A stretch of 39,957 bases of DNA, from positions 1 to 39,957 of the forward strand of contig JBBISU010000023.1 of NCBI GenBank assembly GCA_037441225.1. The letters run 5' to 3'. Below, in pieces: positions 31,805 through 39,956 of the stretch. The position numbers and the translations under genes are program-made. Each line of letters starts with the position of its first letter. Position 1 is the first letter of the stretch. The DNA is from JBBFMJ01 sp037441225. GTDB lineage: Bacteria; Acidobacteriota; Thermoanaerobaculia; UBA2201. The notes under the pieces were generated by a model. It searched no databases and had not been told where the DNA came from. It saw only the letters and a program-made list of their open reading frames with translations.

Positions 31805-33007
31805 ATGCCAACATATATATGGAAAGGAACAGGTCCCGACAGGGCAAGCCTTGAAGGGACTATGGTTGCGGAAAGCAAAGAAGCAGTTGTTGCAAATTTA
31901 AAAAAGCAAAGAATAATTGTAACAGCTGTCAAAGAAAAAGGAAAAGAAATTGCAATCAAAAAAATTGGTGGTTCCGTTCCAGCAAAATCACTTTCTATTT
32001 TCACAAGGCAATTTTCTGTTATGATTGATGCAGGACTTCCCCTTGTTCAATGCCTTGAAATCTTAGGAACCCAAGAACCAAATAAGACCTTTGCTAAAAT
32101 TATAATGCAAGTAAGACAAGATGTTGAAAGTGGCTCTTCCCTTGCAGATGCAATGAGAAAACATCCAAAAGCTTTTGATAATTTATATACAAATATGATT
32201 GCAGCAGGAGAAGCAGGTGGTATCTTAGATGTTATCTTGCAACGTCTTGCAACTTATATTGAAAAAGCAGTAAAATTAAAGTCCCAAGTCAAGTCAGCAA
32301 TGATTTATCCTATTGCTGTTATAAGTGTAGCTATCCTTGCTGTAGCAGTTATTTTATGGAAAGTTATCCCAACTTTTGCCTCACTATTTTTATCCTTAGG
32401 AGCACAACTGCCTCTCCCCACAAGGATTGTTATTGCTTTAAGTAATTTTCTTGCTGATTATTTTATTATAATCGTAGCTGCCATAGGCGTTGTAATTTTT
32501 GCTTTAAGGCAGTATTATAAAACATATAGAGGAAGAAGAGTTATAGATAGTATTATGTTAAAACTTCCTGTTTTGGGAATGCTTCTCCGTAAGATTGCCG
32601 TTGCAAGGTTTTGCAGAACACTGGCAACCCTGACTTCCTCAGGTGTTGCAATTATGGAAGGGCTTGATATTACAGCAAGAACCGCAGGAAATTCAATAAT
32701 TGAAGATGCAGTTTTATATGTAAGAAAGCAAGTGGAAACAGGGAAAACCTTATCTGAACCATTAAAAGAAACCGGTGTTTTCCCACCAATGGTTTGTCAA
32801 ATGATAAATGTTGGTGAAGGAACTGGAGCTCTTGATACAATGCTTTCAAAGATTGCTGATTTTTATGAAGAAGAAGTTGATACTGCTGTGGCAGGTCTTA
32901 TGAAATTATTAGAGCCAGTTATAATTGTTATATTAGGAACTGTTATTGGTTTTATAGTCGTTGCAATGTATATGCCAATGTTTTCACTTATATCAAAAAT
33001 ACAATAA
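31805..33007 (+). CDS. pilC: type IV pilus inner-membrane platform protein PilC
   Basis: The polytopic inner-membrane protein on which PilB acts. It has 400 residues with two T2SSF (GspF) repeats: FTRQFSVMIDAGLPLVQCLEIL...SGSSLADAMRKHPKAFDNLYTNMIAAGEAGG and FCRTLATLTSSGVAIMEGLDITA...GKTLSEPLKETGVFPPMVCQMINVGEGTG. Three membrane helices are seen near 170-190, 215-235 and 370-395. The start has AAGGAGG in front, 10 bp after the pilT stop. It is a complete family-length protein. Confidence 0.97.
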   Translation: MPTYIWKGTGPDRASLEGTMVAESKEAVVANLKKQRIIVTAVKEKGKEIAIKKIGGSVPAKSLSIFTRQFSVMIDAGLPLVQCLEILGTQEPNKTFAKIIMQVRQDVESGSSLADAMRKHPKAFDNLYTNMIAAGEAGGILDVILQRLATYIEKAVKLKSQVKSAMIYPIAVISVAILAVAVILWKVIPTFASLFLSLGAQLPLPTRIVIALSNFLADYFIIIVAAIGVVIFALRQYYKTYRGRRVIDSIMLKLPVLGMLLRKIAVARFCRTLATLTSSGVAIMEGLDITARTAGNSIIEDAVLYVRKQVETGKTLSEPLKETGVFPPMVCQMINVGEGTGALDTMLSKIADFYEEEVDTAVAGLMKLLEPVIIVILGTVIGFIVVAMYMPMFSLISKIQ

Positions 33008-33013
33008 AAAGAG

Positions 33014-34579
33014 GTGAATGAAAAATTAATAATTAATTTTGTAATATATAGGAGCATTGTTGCAACATCCTTATTTCTTTCTGCTCTTATAATCCAGTTT
33101 ATAAATTTTTTTGTTCTACCTATAGATTTTTTATTTTATCTAACTGCTTTTATTTATTTATTAAATTTAATATATTTAATTTTAAAAAAATTTATTTCTG
33201 TAAAAGCTAACCTTTACATCCAATTATGTGGAGATATTTTATTAGAGTCAACTATAGTTTATTTGACTGGCTCTTTGACAGGTTCCTTTTCTTTTCTTTA
33301 TTTAATCACAGTCCTCATTGCATCTTTTTATTTATATAGAAAAGGTGCTTTGCTTTTTGCATCCCTTTCTGCTATTTTGTATGGGCTTCTTGTAGATCTT
33401 CAATATTATCAAATTATTCCTTCCTTTTATTACCAGCCTTTTTTGCCTATCGGAAGGGTTTATTATAATTTAATTACAAATTTTTTGGGCTTTTTTATAG
33501 TTGCTTTTCTTGGCAGTTTCATATCTGAACGACTTAGAAAGACCCATGAAGTTCTTTCAACTACAGAAGAGCAATACAGAGACCTTGTTTCATTAAATGA
33601 AGCAATTGTCTCTTCTGTCACAAGCAGCATATTTGCCCTTGATAAATTTGGAAATATTATTTTTCAAAACAATGCTTCTTTAAAAAAATTTGGAGACCTT
33701 AAGAGTTATAAAAATATTAACTTTTTAGATTTGGACTTTGACTATCTTTTAAAGGAACTTCAATATGAAAATAAGGTCATTGAAAAAGAAATTAAATATC
33801 GCAAAAATTACATTGATATAAGAATTTCAGGACTATATAGCATAGAAAATAATATGGAGGGTATTTTAATTGTCGTTGATGACATTACTTCAAAGGTAAA
33901 ATTGGAGGAAGAACTTAAAAGGAAAGATAAAATGGCAACAATTGGTTCACTTTCACAAATAATTGCCCATGAAATAAGGAATCCTTTAGCTTCCATAAGC
34001 GGTTCAGTTCAGATGCTACTTGAAAGTATAAAAAAAGATAAAGAAAGTAAACTTGTAAATATAATTGCTCAAGAAACTTTTAGATTAAACAGGATAATTG
34101 AAAATTTCTTGCTTTTTGCAAAGCCAAAGCCAATTGTAAAATTTAAATATTCTTTAACACAGCAGCTTAAGGACTTTTTTGAACTTTTAAAAAATTCTCC
34201 AGAAAGGGAGCCACATGATGTTTTCTTAGAAATTCCCCCAGAAGAAGTTTTGGTAAATGCTGATAGGGATATGTTACAGCAAGTCCTGTGGAATCTGGTA
34301 AGAAATGGATTTAAGGCAATGGGTTCAAAAAAAGGGAAACTCACAATTAGATTAAAGAAAAATGAAAAAATAAAAATAGAGATAGAAGACACAGGACCTG
34401 GAATACCAGAAGATAAGATAAAGTATATATTTGAGCCTTTCTCTTCAAATTTTCAAGATGGCTTAGGCATAGGGCTTGCTCTTTGCAAGAGAATAATTTT
34501 AGAGCATAATGGAGATATTTTAGCCAAATCAATTGAAGGAGAAAAAACAACTTTCGAGGTAATCTTGCCAAATGAATAA
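33014..34579 (+). CDS. pilS: sensor histidine kinase PilS
   Basis: Membrane histidine kinase of the PilS/PilR pair that controls pilin expression in other bacteria. Its 521 residues have about six N-terminal membrane helices (about 8-175), a PAS domain (about 190-300; EAIVSSVTSSIFALDKFGNIIFQNNA), the phospho-accepting His in AHEIRNPLASISGSVQML (near 318), and the ATPase domain with N box NLVRNGFKAMG, G1 DTGPGIPEDKIKYIFEPF and G2 GLGIGLALCKRIILEHNG. The start is GTG. The end overlaps pilR by 8 bp. Confidence 0.93.
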   Translation: MNEKLIINFVIYRSIVATSLFLSALIIQFINFFVLPIDFLFYLTAFIYLLNLIYLILKKFISVKANLYIQLCGDILLESTIVYLTGSLTGSFSFLYLITVLIASFYLYRKGALLFASLSAILYGLLVDLQYYQIIPSFYYQPFLPIGRVYYNLITNFLGFFIVAFLGSFISERLRKTHEVLSTTEEQYRDLVSLNEAIVSSVTSSIFALDKFGNIIFQNNASLKKFGDLKSYKNINFLDLDFDYLLKELQYENKVIEKEIKYRKNYIDIRISGLYSIENNMEGILIVVDDITSKVKLEEELKRKDKMATIGSLSQIIAHEIRNPLASISGSVQMLLESIKKDKESKLVNIIAQETFRLNRIIENFLLFAKPKPIVKFKYSLTQQLKDFFELLKNSPEREPHDVFLEIPPEEVLVNADRDMLQQVLWNLVRNGFKAMGSKKGKLTIRLKKNEKIKIEIEDTGPGIPEDKIKYIFEPFSSNFQDGLGIGLALCKRIILEHNGDILAKSIEGEKTTFEVILPNE

Positions 34580-35960
34580 TATACTCATTGTTGATGATGA
34601 ACCAAATTTAAGACAACTTTTGAAGCTTTATTTTGAACAAAAGGGATGGGATGTTCAACTTGCTTCCTCAGGAAATGAGGCATTAAAAATTTTTGATGAT
34701 GGCTCTTCTTTTCAACTTGTAATCTTAGATATAAAAATGCCTGATCTAAGTGGACTTGAAGTTTTAATAGAAATGAAGAAAAAAACGCCAAAGATTCCAA
34801 TAATTATGATAACTGCTTTTGGTTCTCATACAGGTGCTTTGGAAGCTTTAAGGCAGGGTGCTTATGATTACATTACAAAACCTTTTGAATTAGAAGAATT
34901 ATATTTTAGGGCTCAAAAAGCATTAGAAAAAGTTGCCTTAGAAAAAGAAATTTATGAGCTTCGGGAAGAAGCAGAAGAAAAGTCAAAATTTGGTTTTATA
35001 ATCGGAAAAAGCTATTATATGCAAAAAATTGCCTCAATAATTGAAAAGGTTTCAAAGGTTCCAACTACAGTTTTGATAACAGGGGAAAGCGGCACAGGAA
35101 AAGAACTTGTTGCAAAAGCAATTCACAATTTAGGACCAAGAAAAAATTATAGATTTGTTTCTATAAATTGTGGAGCAATACCTGAGACACTTTTGGAAAG
35201 TGAATTGTTTGGTTATGAAAAGGGCGCTTTTACAGGTGCTACAAAAACAACATTAGGGCTTTTTCAAGTGGCTGACAAAGGCACAATTTTTCTTGACGAA
35301 ATTGGAGAAATGTCTTTACCAATGCAAGTAAAATTATTAAGAGTTCTTCAAGATAGATTGATAAGGGCTGTGGGTTCAACAAAAGATATTGAAGTAGATG
35401 TAAGAGTAATAGCTGCAACAAACCAAAACTTAGAACAATTAGTTCAAGAAAAAAAATTTAGAGAAGATTTATATTATAGAATAAATGTAATCCATATAGA
35501 TATTCCGCCCTTAAGGCAGAGAAAAGAAGATATACCTGTTCTTGTTCAAGCTTTTATAAAAAAATATTGTGAAAAAATGGGGATCCTTGAGAAAAAAATT
35601 TCCCTTGATTCAATGAGGGTATTGGAAAATTATCCCTGGCCCGGAAACATAAGGGAATTAGAAAATGTAATTGAAAGAGCCACTGCCTTAGAACCAAGCA
35701 ATGTAATCCGCCTTTCCAGTTTGCCTGAACATATAGCTACAACACCTATTAAAGAGCCATTAATCCTTGATTTGCCAGAGGAAGGAATTGATTTTCAAAG
35801 ACATATTGATGAAGTTTCAAAAAGATTAATTTTGCAAGCACTTGAAAGAACAAACTGGAATCAAACAAAGGCAGCAAAACTATTAAAAATGAGTTTTAGA
35901 TCAATGAGGTACTATGTTAAAAAATTTAATCTTAAATCTCTTTATAATGTTGATGATTAG
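34572..35960 (+). CDS. pilR: sigma54-dependent response regulator PilR
   Basis: NtrC-type activator with three domains. The receiver has phospho-acceptor D53 in LVILDIKMPDLSG with acidic pair DDE near 8-10 and conserved K in DYITKPF. The AAA+ domain has Walker A GESGTGKELVAKAIH near 170, the sigma54-contact motif GAFTGA near 217, Walker B GTIFLDEIGEM and R-finger region. The Fis-type C-terminal HTH is seen in WNQTKAAKLLKMSFRSMRYYVKKF. It should activate sigma54 promoters on phosphorylation by PilS; no target pilin gene or -24/-12 promoter was found in this window. Confidence 0.96.
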   Translation: MNNILIVDDEPNLRQLLKLYFEQKGWDVQLASSGNEALKIFDDGSSFQLVILDIKMPDLSGLEVLIEMKKKTPKIPIIMITAFGSHTGALEALRQGAYDYITKPFELEELYFRAQKALEKVALEKEIYELREEAEEKSKFGFIIGKSYYMQKIASIIEKVSKVPTTVLITGESGTGKELVAKAIHNLGPRKNYRFVSINCGAIPETLLESELFGYEKGAFTGATKTTLGLFQVADKGTIFLDEIGEMSLPMQVKLLRVLQDRLIRAVGSTKDIEVDVRVIAATNQNLEQLVQEKKFREDLYYRINVIHIDIPPLRQRKEDIPVLVQAFIKKYCEKMGILEKKISLDSMRVLENYPWPGNIRELENVIERATALEPSNVIRLSSLPEHIATTPIKEPLILDLPEEGIDFQRHIDEVSKRLILQALERTNWNQTKAAKLLKMSFRSMRYYVKKFNLKSLYNVDD

Positions 35961-36369
35961 CTGTGAAAAAAGCGAAGATGAACAAAAATATAACTGGCAA
36001 AAAATCCAACTTCCAGATGGAAAATTTATAAAAATTGAAATTGCAAGAACAGAAGAAGAAAGGGCTTTAGGGCTTATGTTCAGACATTCACTTCCAGAGG
36101 ATAGGGGTATGCTCTTTATCTTTGAAGAAGAGGACTTCCAAAGTTTTTGGATGAAAAATTGCTTCTTTCCTCTTGATTTGATATTTATGGATAAAAATGG
36201 GAAAATTGTAGATACAAAAGAAAATTTTGAGCCCTGCAAAGAAGATCCTTGTCCTTCTTATAAATCAAAGGAAAAGGCAAAATATGTCTTGGAAGTAAAT
36301 TCTAATTTTTGCAAGAAAAACAACATAAAAATTGGGGATTCTTTAAAATTGCCTGCTATTGTGTATTGA
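35914..36369 (+). CDS. DUF192 family protein, probable lipoprotein
   Basis: A 151-residue protein of the DUF192 fold, a small beta-barrel domain of unknown function found in many exported proteins. It begins with a hydrophobic segment ending MLMISCEKSE, a possible lipoprotein lipobox with Cys at 17. The domain shows IEIARTEEERALGLMFRHSLPEDRGMLFIFEEEDFQSFWMKNCFFPLDLIFMDKNGKIVD, with the family's W-M-K-N core, then FCKKNNIKIGDSLKLP. Its 5' end overlaps pilR by 47 bp in another frame; a shorter start at 35947 would leave the hydrophobic segment too short. Confidence 0.88.
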   Translation: MLKNLILNLFIMLMISCEKSEDEQKYNWQKIQLPDGKFIKIEIARTEEERALGLMFRHSLPEDRGMLFIFEEEDFQSFWMKNCFFPLDLIFMDKNGKIVDTKENFEPCKEDPCPSYKSKEKAKYVLEVNSNFCKKNNIKIGDSLKLPAIVY

Positions 36370-36485
36370 TTGCTTTTATTAAATTTTACTAACAAGCAGT
36401 TACAGCAACATTGGAATTTATTATTTCTAAATAAATGAAATTAAAAAACAATAAAATTATGCTTTAAATTCTAATAAATAAAAAT

Positions 36486-37046
36486 TTAATTGTTTGATTT
36501 ATTTTTTTCACAATATTCTCTTCCCTTTTGTGTTATTTCCCATAACCCCTTTGGCGTTTTTGAAGAAAGGAAACCCTTTTTAACCATACTATTCCTTGCC
36601 CATTGAGCTGCATTTTTCCACCTCACCTGTTTTGGATCCGAAGGAAGGGATTCCAAATCATAATTATTTAATTTATTTTTCATCTTCTCATAAACTTTTT
36701 CCAAAACATTTGCCATCTTTGCACTTCCGCCCAACTCAATCAATGATTCCAAAATTGGCAGATAATATTCCTCTTCCTTTGTCCTTAAGCCCTTTTTTAA
36801 TTTTGTCCTTTTCTCAATTAACTTTAAATTTAAACTTTCAGAAAAAATATTCTGCCACTCCCCTTTTAATTCTTTTATTTTTTTGTAAAATTTATCAACT
36901 TTTTCACCCATTTCAGAGATAACTTTTGACTTTTTAAAATCACCCAATTCCATTGCTTCTTTTCCTTCCTTTGATAAATTGTTTTTTTCATTATTTAATG
37001 TTCCCAGCAAATCATCAAATGCTTTGTTTACATCATCTTTACTCAT
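36486..37046 (-). CDS. orphan Mrr_N-type winged-helix protein
   Basis: A 186-residue soluble protein. Residues 1-90 are charged and helical (coiled-coil-like: DKFYKKIKELKGEWQNIFSESLNL). The rest is a winged-helix domain like the N-terminal domain of Mrr restriction enzymes: YYLPILESLIELGGSAKMANVLEKVYEKMKNKLNNYDLESLPS, then RWKNAAQWARNSMVKKGFLSSKTPKGLWEITQKGREY. The Mrr catalytic endonuclease domain is missing, so it probably binds DNA or acts as a partner rather than cuts. It has SD AAAGGAGG and a good promoter, and converges with the DUF192 gene. Confidence 0.8.
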   Translation of the reverse strand: MSKDDVNKAFDDLLGTLNNEKNNLSKEGKEAMELGDFKKSKVISEMGEKVDKFYKKIKELKGEWQNIFSESLNLKLIEKRTKLKKGLRTKEEEYYLPILESLIELGGSAKMANVLEKVYEKMKNKLNNYDLESLPSDPKQVRWKNAAQWARNSMVKKGFLSSKTPKGLWEITQKGREYCEKNKSNN

Positions 37047-37076
37047 AACCCCTCCTTTTAATACCTTTATTTGAAA

Positions 37077-37105
37077 ATTATATAATTTTTCAATTATTTT
37101 TTCAA
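37077..37105 (-). promoter_or_regulatory. sigma70-type promoter of the Mrr_N gene
   Basis: Minus strand: TTGAAA (37100-37105), 17-nt spacer, perfect TATAAT (37077-37082), followed by a short leader with AAAGGAGG before the ATG at 37046. A conventional leadered promoter. Confidence 0.7.
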
Positions 37106-37141
37106 ATTATTTTACAACCCATTTATTTAATTAAATTTATG

Positions 37142-37147
37142 TATAAT
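37142..37147 (+). promoter_or_regulatory. -10 box at leaderless distance from a GTG start
   Basis: Perfect TATAAT followed by exactly 6 nt and the GTG at 37154, the same geometry as at 23900 and 24651. No clear -35 hexamer. Confidence 0.5.
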
Positions 37148-37153
37148 AATAAT

Positions 37154-37801
37154 GTGAAGATTACTTTAATAAAAAAATTTTTTATTATATTAAATAATTT
37201 AATACCGTTGATTGGAACCATCTTTTTTAAATGGAAAATATCTTCTTTGCTTTTCTTTTACTGGTTTGATTCATTGCTTTCTATTCTGGAACTTATAGGA
37301 TTGATAATGTCAGAAATGGCAAAAGAGAAAGGAGGGCTTTTTCCAAAAGAAATAATGGGTTTTAAAAAAATTTTATACACTGCAATTGCATATTTAATTG
37401 TATCTATAATTGCATCAATCCCAGCATTTTTTGCAGGTATAGTGTTATATTTCCTCCTTGAAGAACACATATCAAATCCTATAAAAGAAATATTTTCACA
37501 AACAGAAGTCTGGATTGGAATAGGTTTAAATATAATAATTAGAGGATATAATATTATAAAAAATATAAAAAAACCAATCCAGAATGTTATAAAGCAAAGT
37601 GCAGAGGAAAAATATACTTTATTGGTTTATAGATTTATTGCAATATATTTTCTTGGAAGTTTCTTTCCACAATTATCAAAATTTTTATCTCTTTATATTT
37701 ATATCGCACTTCTCACATTTCTTTTTTCAATATCTGAAATAAAACCAGAATATTTCTTAAGAGTTGGAAGCAGATCTTCAAAAATTTTAAAGAAAAAATA
37801 A
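37154..37801 (+). CDS. DUF6498-like multi-pass membrane protein
   Basis: A membrane protein of 215 residues (from the GTG at 37154) with about five hydrophobic helices: IIPLIGTIFFKWKIS-type start, SSLLFFYWFDSLLSILELIGLIM, FAGIVLYFLLEE, IGIGLNIIIRG and IALLTFLF. The opening (LNNLIPLIGTIFFKW...LFFYWFDSLLSILEL) matches the DUF6498 pattern. Function is unknown. An ATG five codons earlier overlaps the -10 box itself and is less likely to be the start. Divergent from the Mrr_N gene, and convergent on cstA with a 6-bp gap and no visible terminator hairpin. Confidence 0.7.
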   Translation: MKITLIKKFFIILNNLIPLIGTIFFKWKISSLLFFYWFDSLLSILELIGLIMSEMAKEKGGLFPKEIMGFKKILYTAIAYLIVSIIASIPAFFAGIVLYFLLEEHISNPIKEIFSQTEVWIGIGLNIIIRGYNIIKNIKKPIQNVIKQSAEEKYTLLVYRFIAIYFLGSFFPQLSKFLSLYIYIALLTFLFSISEIKPEYFLRVGSRSSKILKKK

Positions 37802-37807
37802 TTCTAT

Positions 37808-39580
37808 TTATAATTTATTTTTTAAAATCTTTAACCAGTTTCTCACTCCATCTATAGATATTATTAGCACAAGAATAAGCACTATTAGAGTAAGTATTAA
37901 ATTAATTCTTGCATTTACAGTATTAGAAGGAAGATATATTTTAAAAATGTTCAAAATTCCTGCTGTAAAGGTAACTGAAAACATAAAAACAAAGGGAATA
38001 AAAGTAATTAAAGTATAAATCTTTTTTGAAGAAGTTTTTAATATAAAAGTTGTGCCTATGCATAAGGCAATCACTGCCAGAAGCTGATTAGATACACCAA
38101 ACATAGGCCAGATAGTTGAAACAGTTCCAAAGTATAAAAGGTATCCCCAAGCAAAGGTTATCAAAGTTGAAGTAATTAAAACACCTGGTATCCAGTTAAA
38201 CCTTTTGAAGGGCTTATAAATTGTGCCAAGAGATTCTTGTAGAATATACCTTCCAACCCTTGTCCCTGCATCAATTGTTGTTAAAATAAATAATGCTTCA
38301 AACATTATTGCAAAATGATACCAATAGGACATCAAACTTTTAAGTCCAGGGATTGATGAAAAAATATAAGCCATACCAACTGCTAAAGAGACAGCCCCAC
38401 CAGTCCTCCCCATAACATCTTCACCTACCATCTGGGAAAGAGATTGAATGTTTTCTGGGACAAAACCTAAATTTTGAAAAATTTCCTTTGGTACATTTAT
38501 TGCAAAATAATCAGCTGGCTTTAAAACAGTTGCAGCAATAAGTGCCATTAAAGCAACAAAGCCTTCCATAATCATTGCACCATATCCAATAAACCTTATG
38601 TCCTTTTCATTTTTAACCATCTTTGGGGTTGTTCCAGAAGAAATCAATGAATGAAAACCAGAAATTGCACCACAAGCAATTGTTATACATACATAGGGCC
38701 AAAGGGTTCCGGGAATTACTGGACCTCCACCTGATACATATTTTGTCAAAGCAGGCATATGAATATTAGGACTTGTAATAAAAATTCCCAAGGCAAGCAA
38801 AAAAATAGTTCCTATTTTCATATAAGAAGATAAATAATCCCTTGGAGCAAGTAAAAGCCAAACGGGCAAAACGGAAGCAAAAAATCCATAAATAGCCAGA
38901 AGGAGAGAGATTTGATGTTTTGAAAATAAAAACCAGTTTGCAATGGATGAGTGGGCAACCCAGTTTCCTGCAATAACACCAAATAAAACAAGGGTAACGC
39001 CAATGAAAGAACCTTCACCTATTTTTTCAGGCCTTAAAACTCTCATATACCATCCAACCAATAAGGCAACAGGAATTGTGAAGGCAATTGTGAAAGTTCC
39101 CCAAGCACTTTCACTCATTGAATTTACAACAGCTATTCCAAGCCCTGAGAGAGCAGTTATCATAATAAATAATGTGGCAAGAGCAGTTGTGATACTGGAA
39201 ACCCTTCCCATATATCTAAAAGCAAGGGAATGGAGTGCTTCACCATTGTGTCTTACGGAAGCAAAGAGGATGACTACATCATGAACAGCTCCAGCCAATA
39301 CAGAGCCAAAAACTATCCAGATCGCACCCGGAAGAAAGCCGAACTGAGCTGCCAGAACCGGACCTATCAAAGGACCAGCACCTGCAATTGCAGCAAAATG
39401 GTGACCAAATAATACATATTTATTTGTTGGGACAAAATCATGTCCATTGTAAAGTTCATAAGATGGGGTTTTTCTTGTCTCATCCAAAACCAAAATCTTT
39501 GCTGCAACGAAAGCAGAATAGAATCTATAGCCCAAAACAAAAATGCCTAAACCAGCAAGCAGCAAAATTAAAGCATTCAT
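37808..39580 (-). CDS. cstA: CstA family transporter (pyruvate/peptide uptake)
   Basis: A polytopic membrane protein of the CstA/BtsT family, which in E. coli transports pyruvate and has been linked to peptide uptake during starvation. Features: GHHFAAIAGAGPLIGPVLAAQFGFLPGAIWIVFGSVLAGAVHDVVILF, SGFHSLISSGTTPKMVKNEKDIRFIGYGAMIMEGFVAL, a carboxy-proximal MFGVSNQLLAVIALCIGTTFI, and about 15 hydrophobic segments. From the ATG at 39580 it has 590 residues, shorter than the 701 of E. coli at the C-terminus but usual for the short bacterial forms. A longer frame reaches 39658, but the -10 box lies at 39587-39592 and MNALILLLAGLGIFVLGYRF is the expected N-terminus. With PFOR it could feed pyruvate metabolism. 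Confidence 0.95.
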   Translation of the reverse strand: MNALILLLAGLGIFVLGYRFYSAFVAAKILVLDETRKTPSYELYNGHDFVPTNKYVLFGHHFAAIAGAGPLIGPVLAAQFGFLPGAIWIVFGSVLAGAVHDVVILFASVRHNGEALHSLAFRYMGRVSSITTALATLFIMITALSGLGIAVVNSMSESAWGTFTIAFTIPVALLVGWYMRVLRPEKIGEGSFIGVTLVLFGVIAGNWVAHSSIANWFLFSKHQISLLLAIYGFFASVLPVWLLLAPRDYLSSYMKIGTIFLLALGIFITSPNIHMPALTKYVSGGGPVIPGTLWPYVCITIACGAISGFHSLISSGTTPKMVKNEKDIRFIGYGAMIMEGFVALMALIAATVLKPADYFAINVPKEIFQNLGFVPENIQSLSQMVGEDVMGRTGGAVSLAVGMAYIFSSIPGLKSLMSYWYHFAIMFEALFILTTIDAGTRVGRYILQESLGTIYKPFKRFNWIPGVLITSTLITFAWGYLLYFGTVSTIWPMFGVSNQLLAVIALCIGTTFILKTSSKKIYTLITFIPFVFMFSVTFTAGILNIFKIYLPSNTVNARINLILTLIVLILVLIISIDGVRNWLKILKNKL

Positions 39581-39586
39581 AAATTT

Positions 39587-39595
39587 ATTATAACA
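39587..39595 (-). promoter_or_regulatory. extended -10 promoter of cstA, leaderless geometry
   Basis: Minus strand TGTTATAAT (TGn plus perfect TATAAT at 39587-39592), then exactly 6 nt to the cstA ATG at 39580. Confidence 0.62.
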
Positions 39596-39902
39596 TTTTT
39601 TAAATTTAAAAATAATATGATATAGATTCAACGATGAAGAGTCAAATTGTAAATTCAATTTTTTAAATTTTTAATTCAGTTATAAATGAAAAGATCTTTT
39701 AAAAAATTTGAAATTTTAATTTAAAATCTTGTAAAGAGGATATGCCTGAAAACATAAGCCTAAAATAATTTTTTAGGAATCTTTATTTTTTCATTACCTC
39801 AAGGTAGGGTTTCAAATAAAATATTTAATGAAAATTTAAAATCAATTCAATTATTGAAAAAATAGCAAATAATAAAGAGCTAAAACATTTTTGATATTTA
39901 AA
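39596..39902. other. non-coding AT-rich region between cstA and the right edge
   Basis: No open frame with protein-like composition or ribosome-binding site was found on either strand. Apart from the small hairpin at 39759-39777 I see nothing structured. Confidence 0.5.
39759..39777. terminator. small AT-rich hairpin, weak terminator candidate
   Basis: CCTAAAA-TAATT-TTTTAGG gives a 7-bp stem with a 5-nt loop. The plus-strand side continues into a T-rich stretch (CTTTATTTTTTC). No plus-strand gene ends nearby, so its role is unclear. Confidence 0.25.
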
Positions 39903-39956
39903 TTAAGGAAAAATATTTTGAAATGTTCCATCGCCTGTTTGGTTATCAACTTTTGA
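39903..39956 (-). CDS. possible C-terminal end of a gene running off the right edge
   Basis: On the minus strand an open frame enters from the window edge and ends in TAA at 39905-39903, reading SKVDNQTGDGTFQNIFP. The composition looks like the end of an exported or repeat protein and uses codons common here. A competing plus-strand start (ATG 39923, MFHRLFGYQLL) uses codons rare in this window. Seventeen codons are too few to decide. Confidence 0.25.
   Translation of the reverse strand, partial: SKVDNQTGDGTFQNIFP

Noticed and set aside
36370..36485. Terminator between the convergent DUF192 and Mrr_N genes
   Set aside because: Only weak all-AT pairings (TTTATT/AATAAA) are present; not distinguishable from background.
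37795..37812. Bidirectional terminator between the DUF6498-like gene and cstA
   Set aside because: Only 6 bp separate the stops and no stem-loop with a T-run could be seen.
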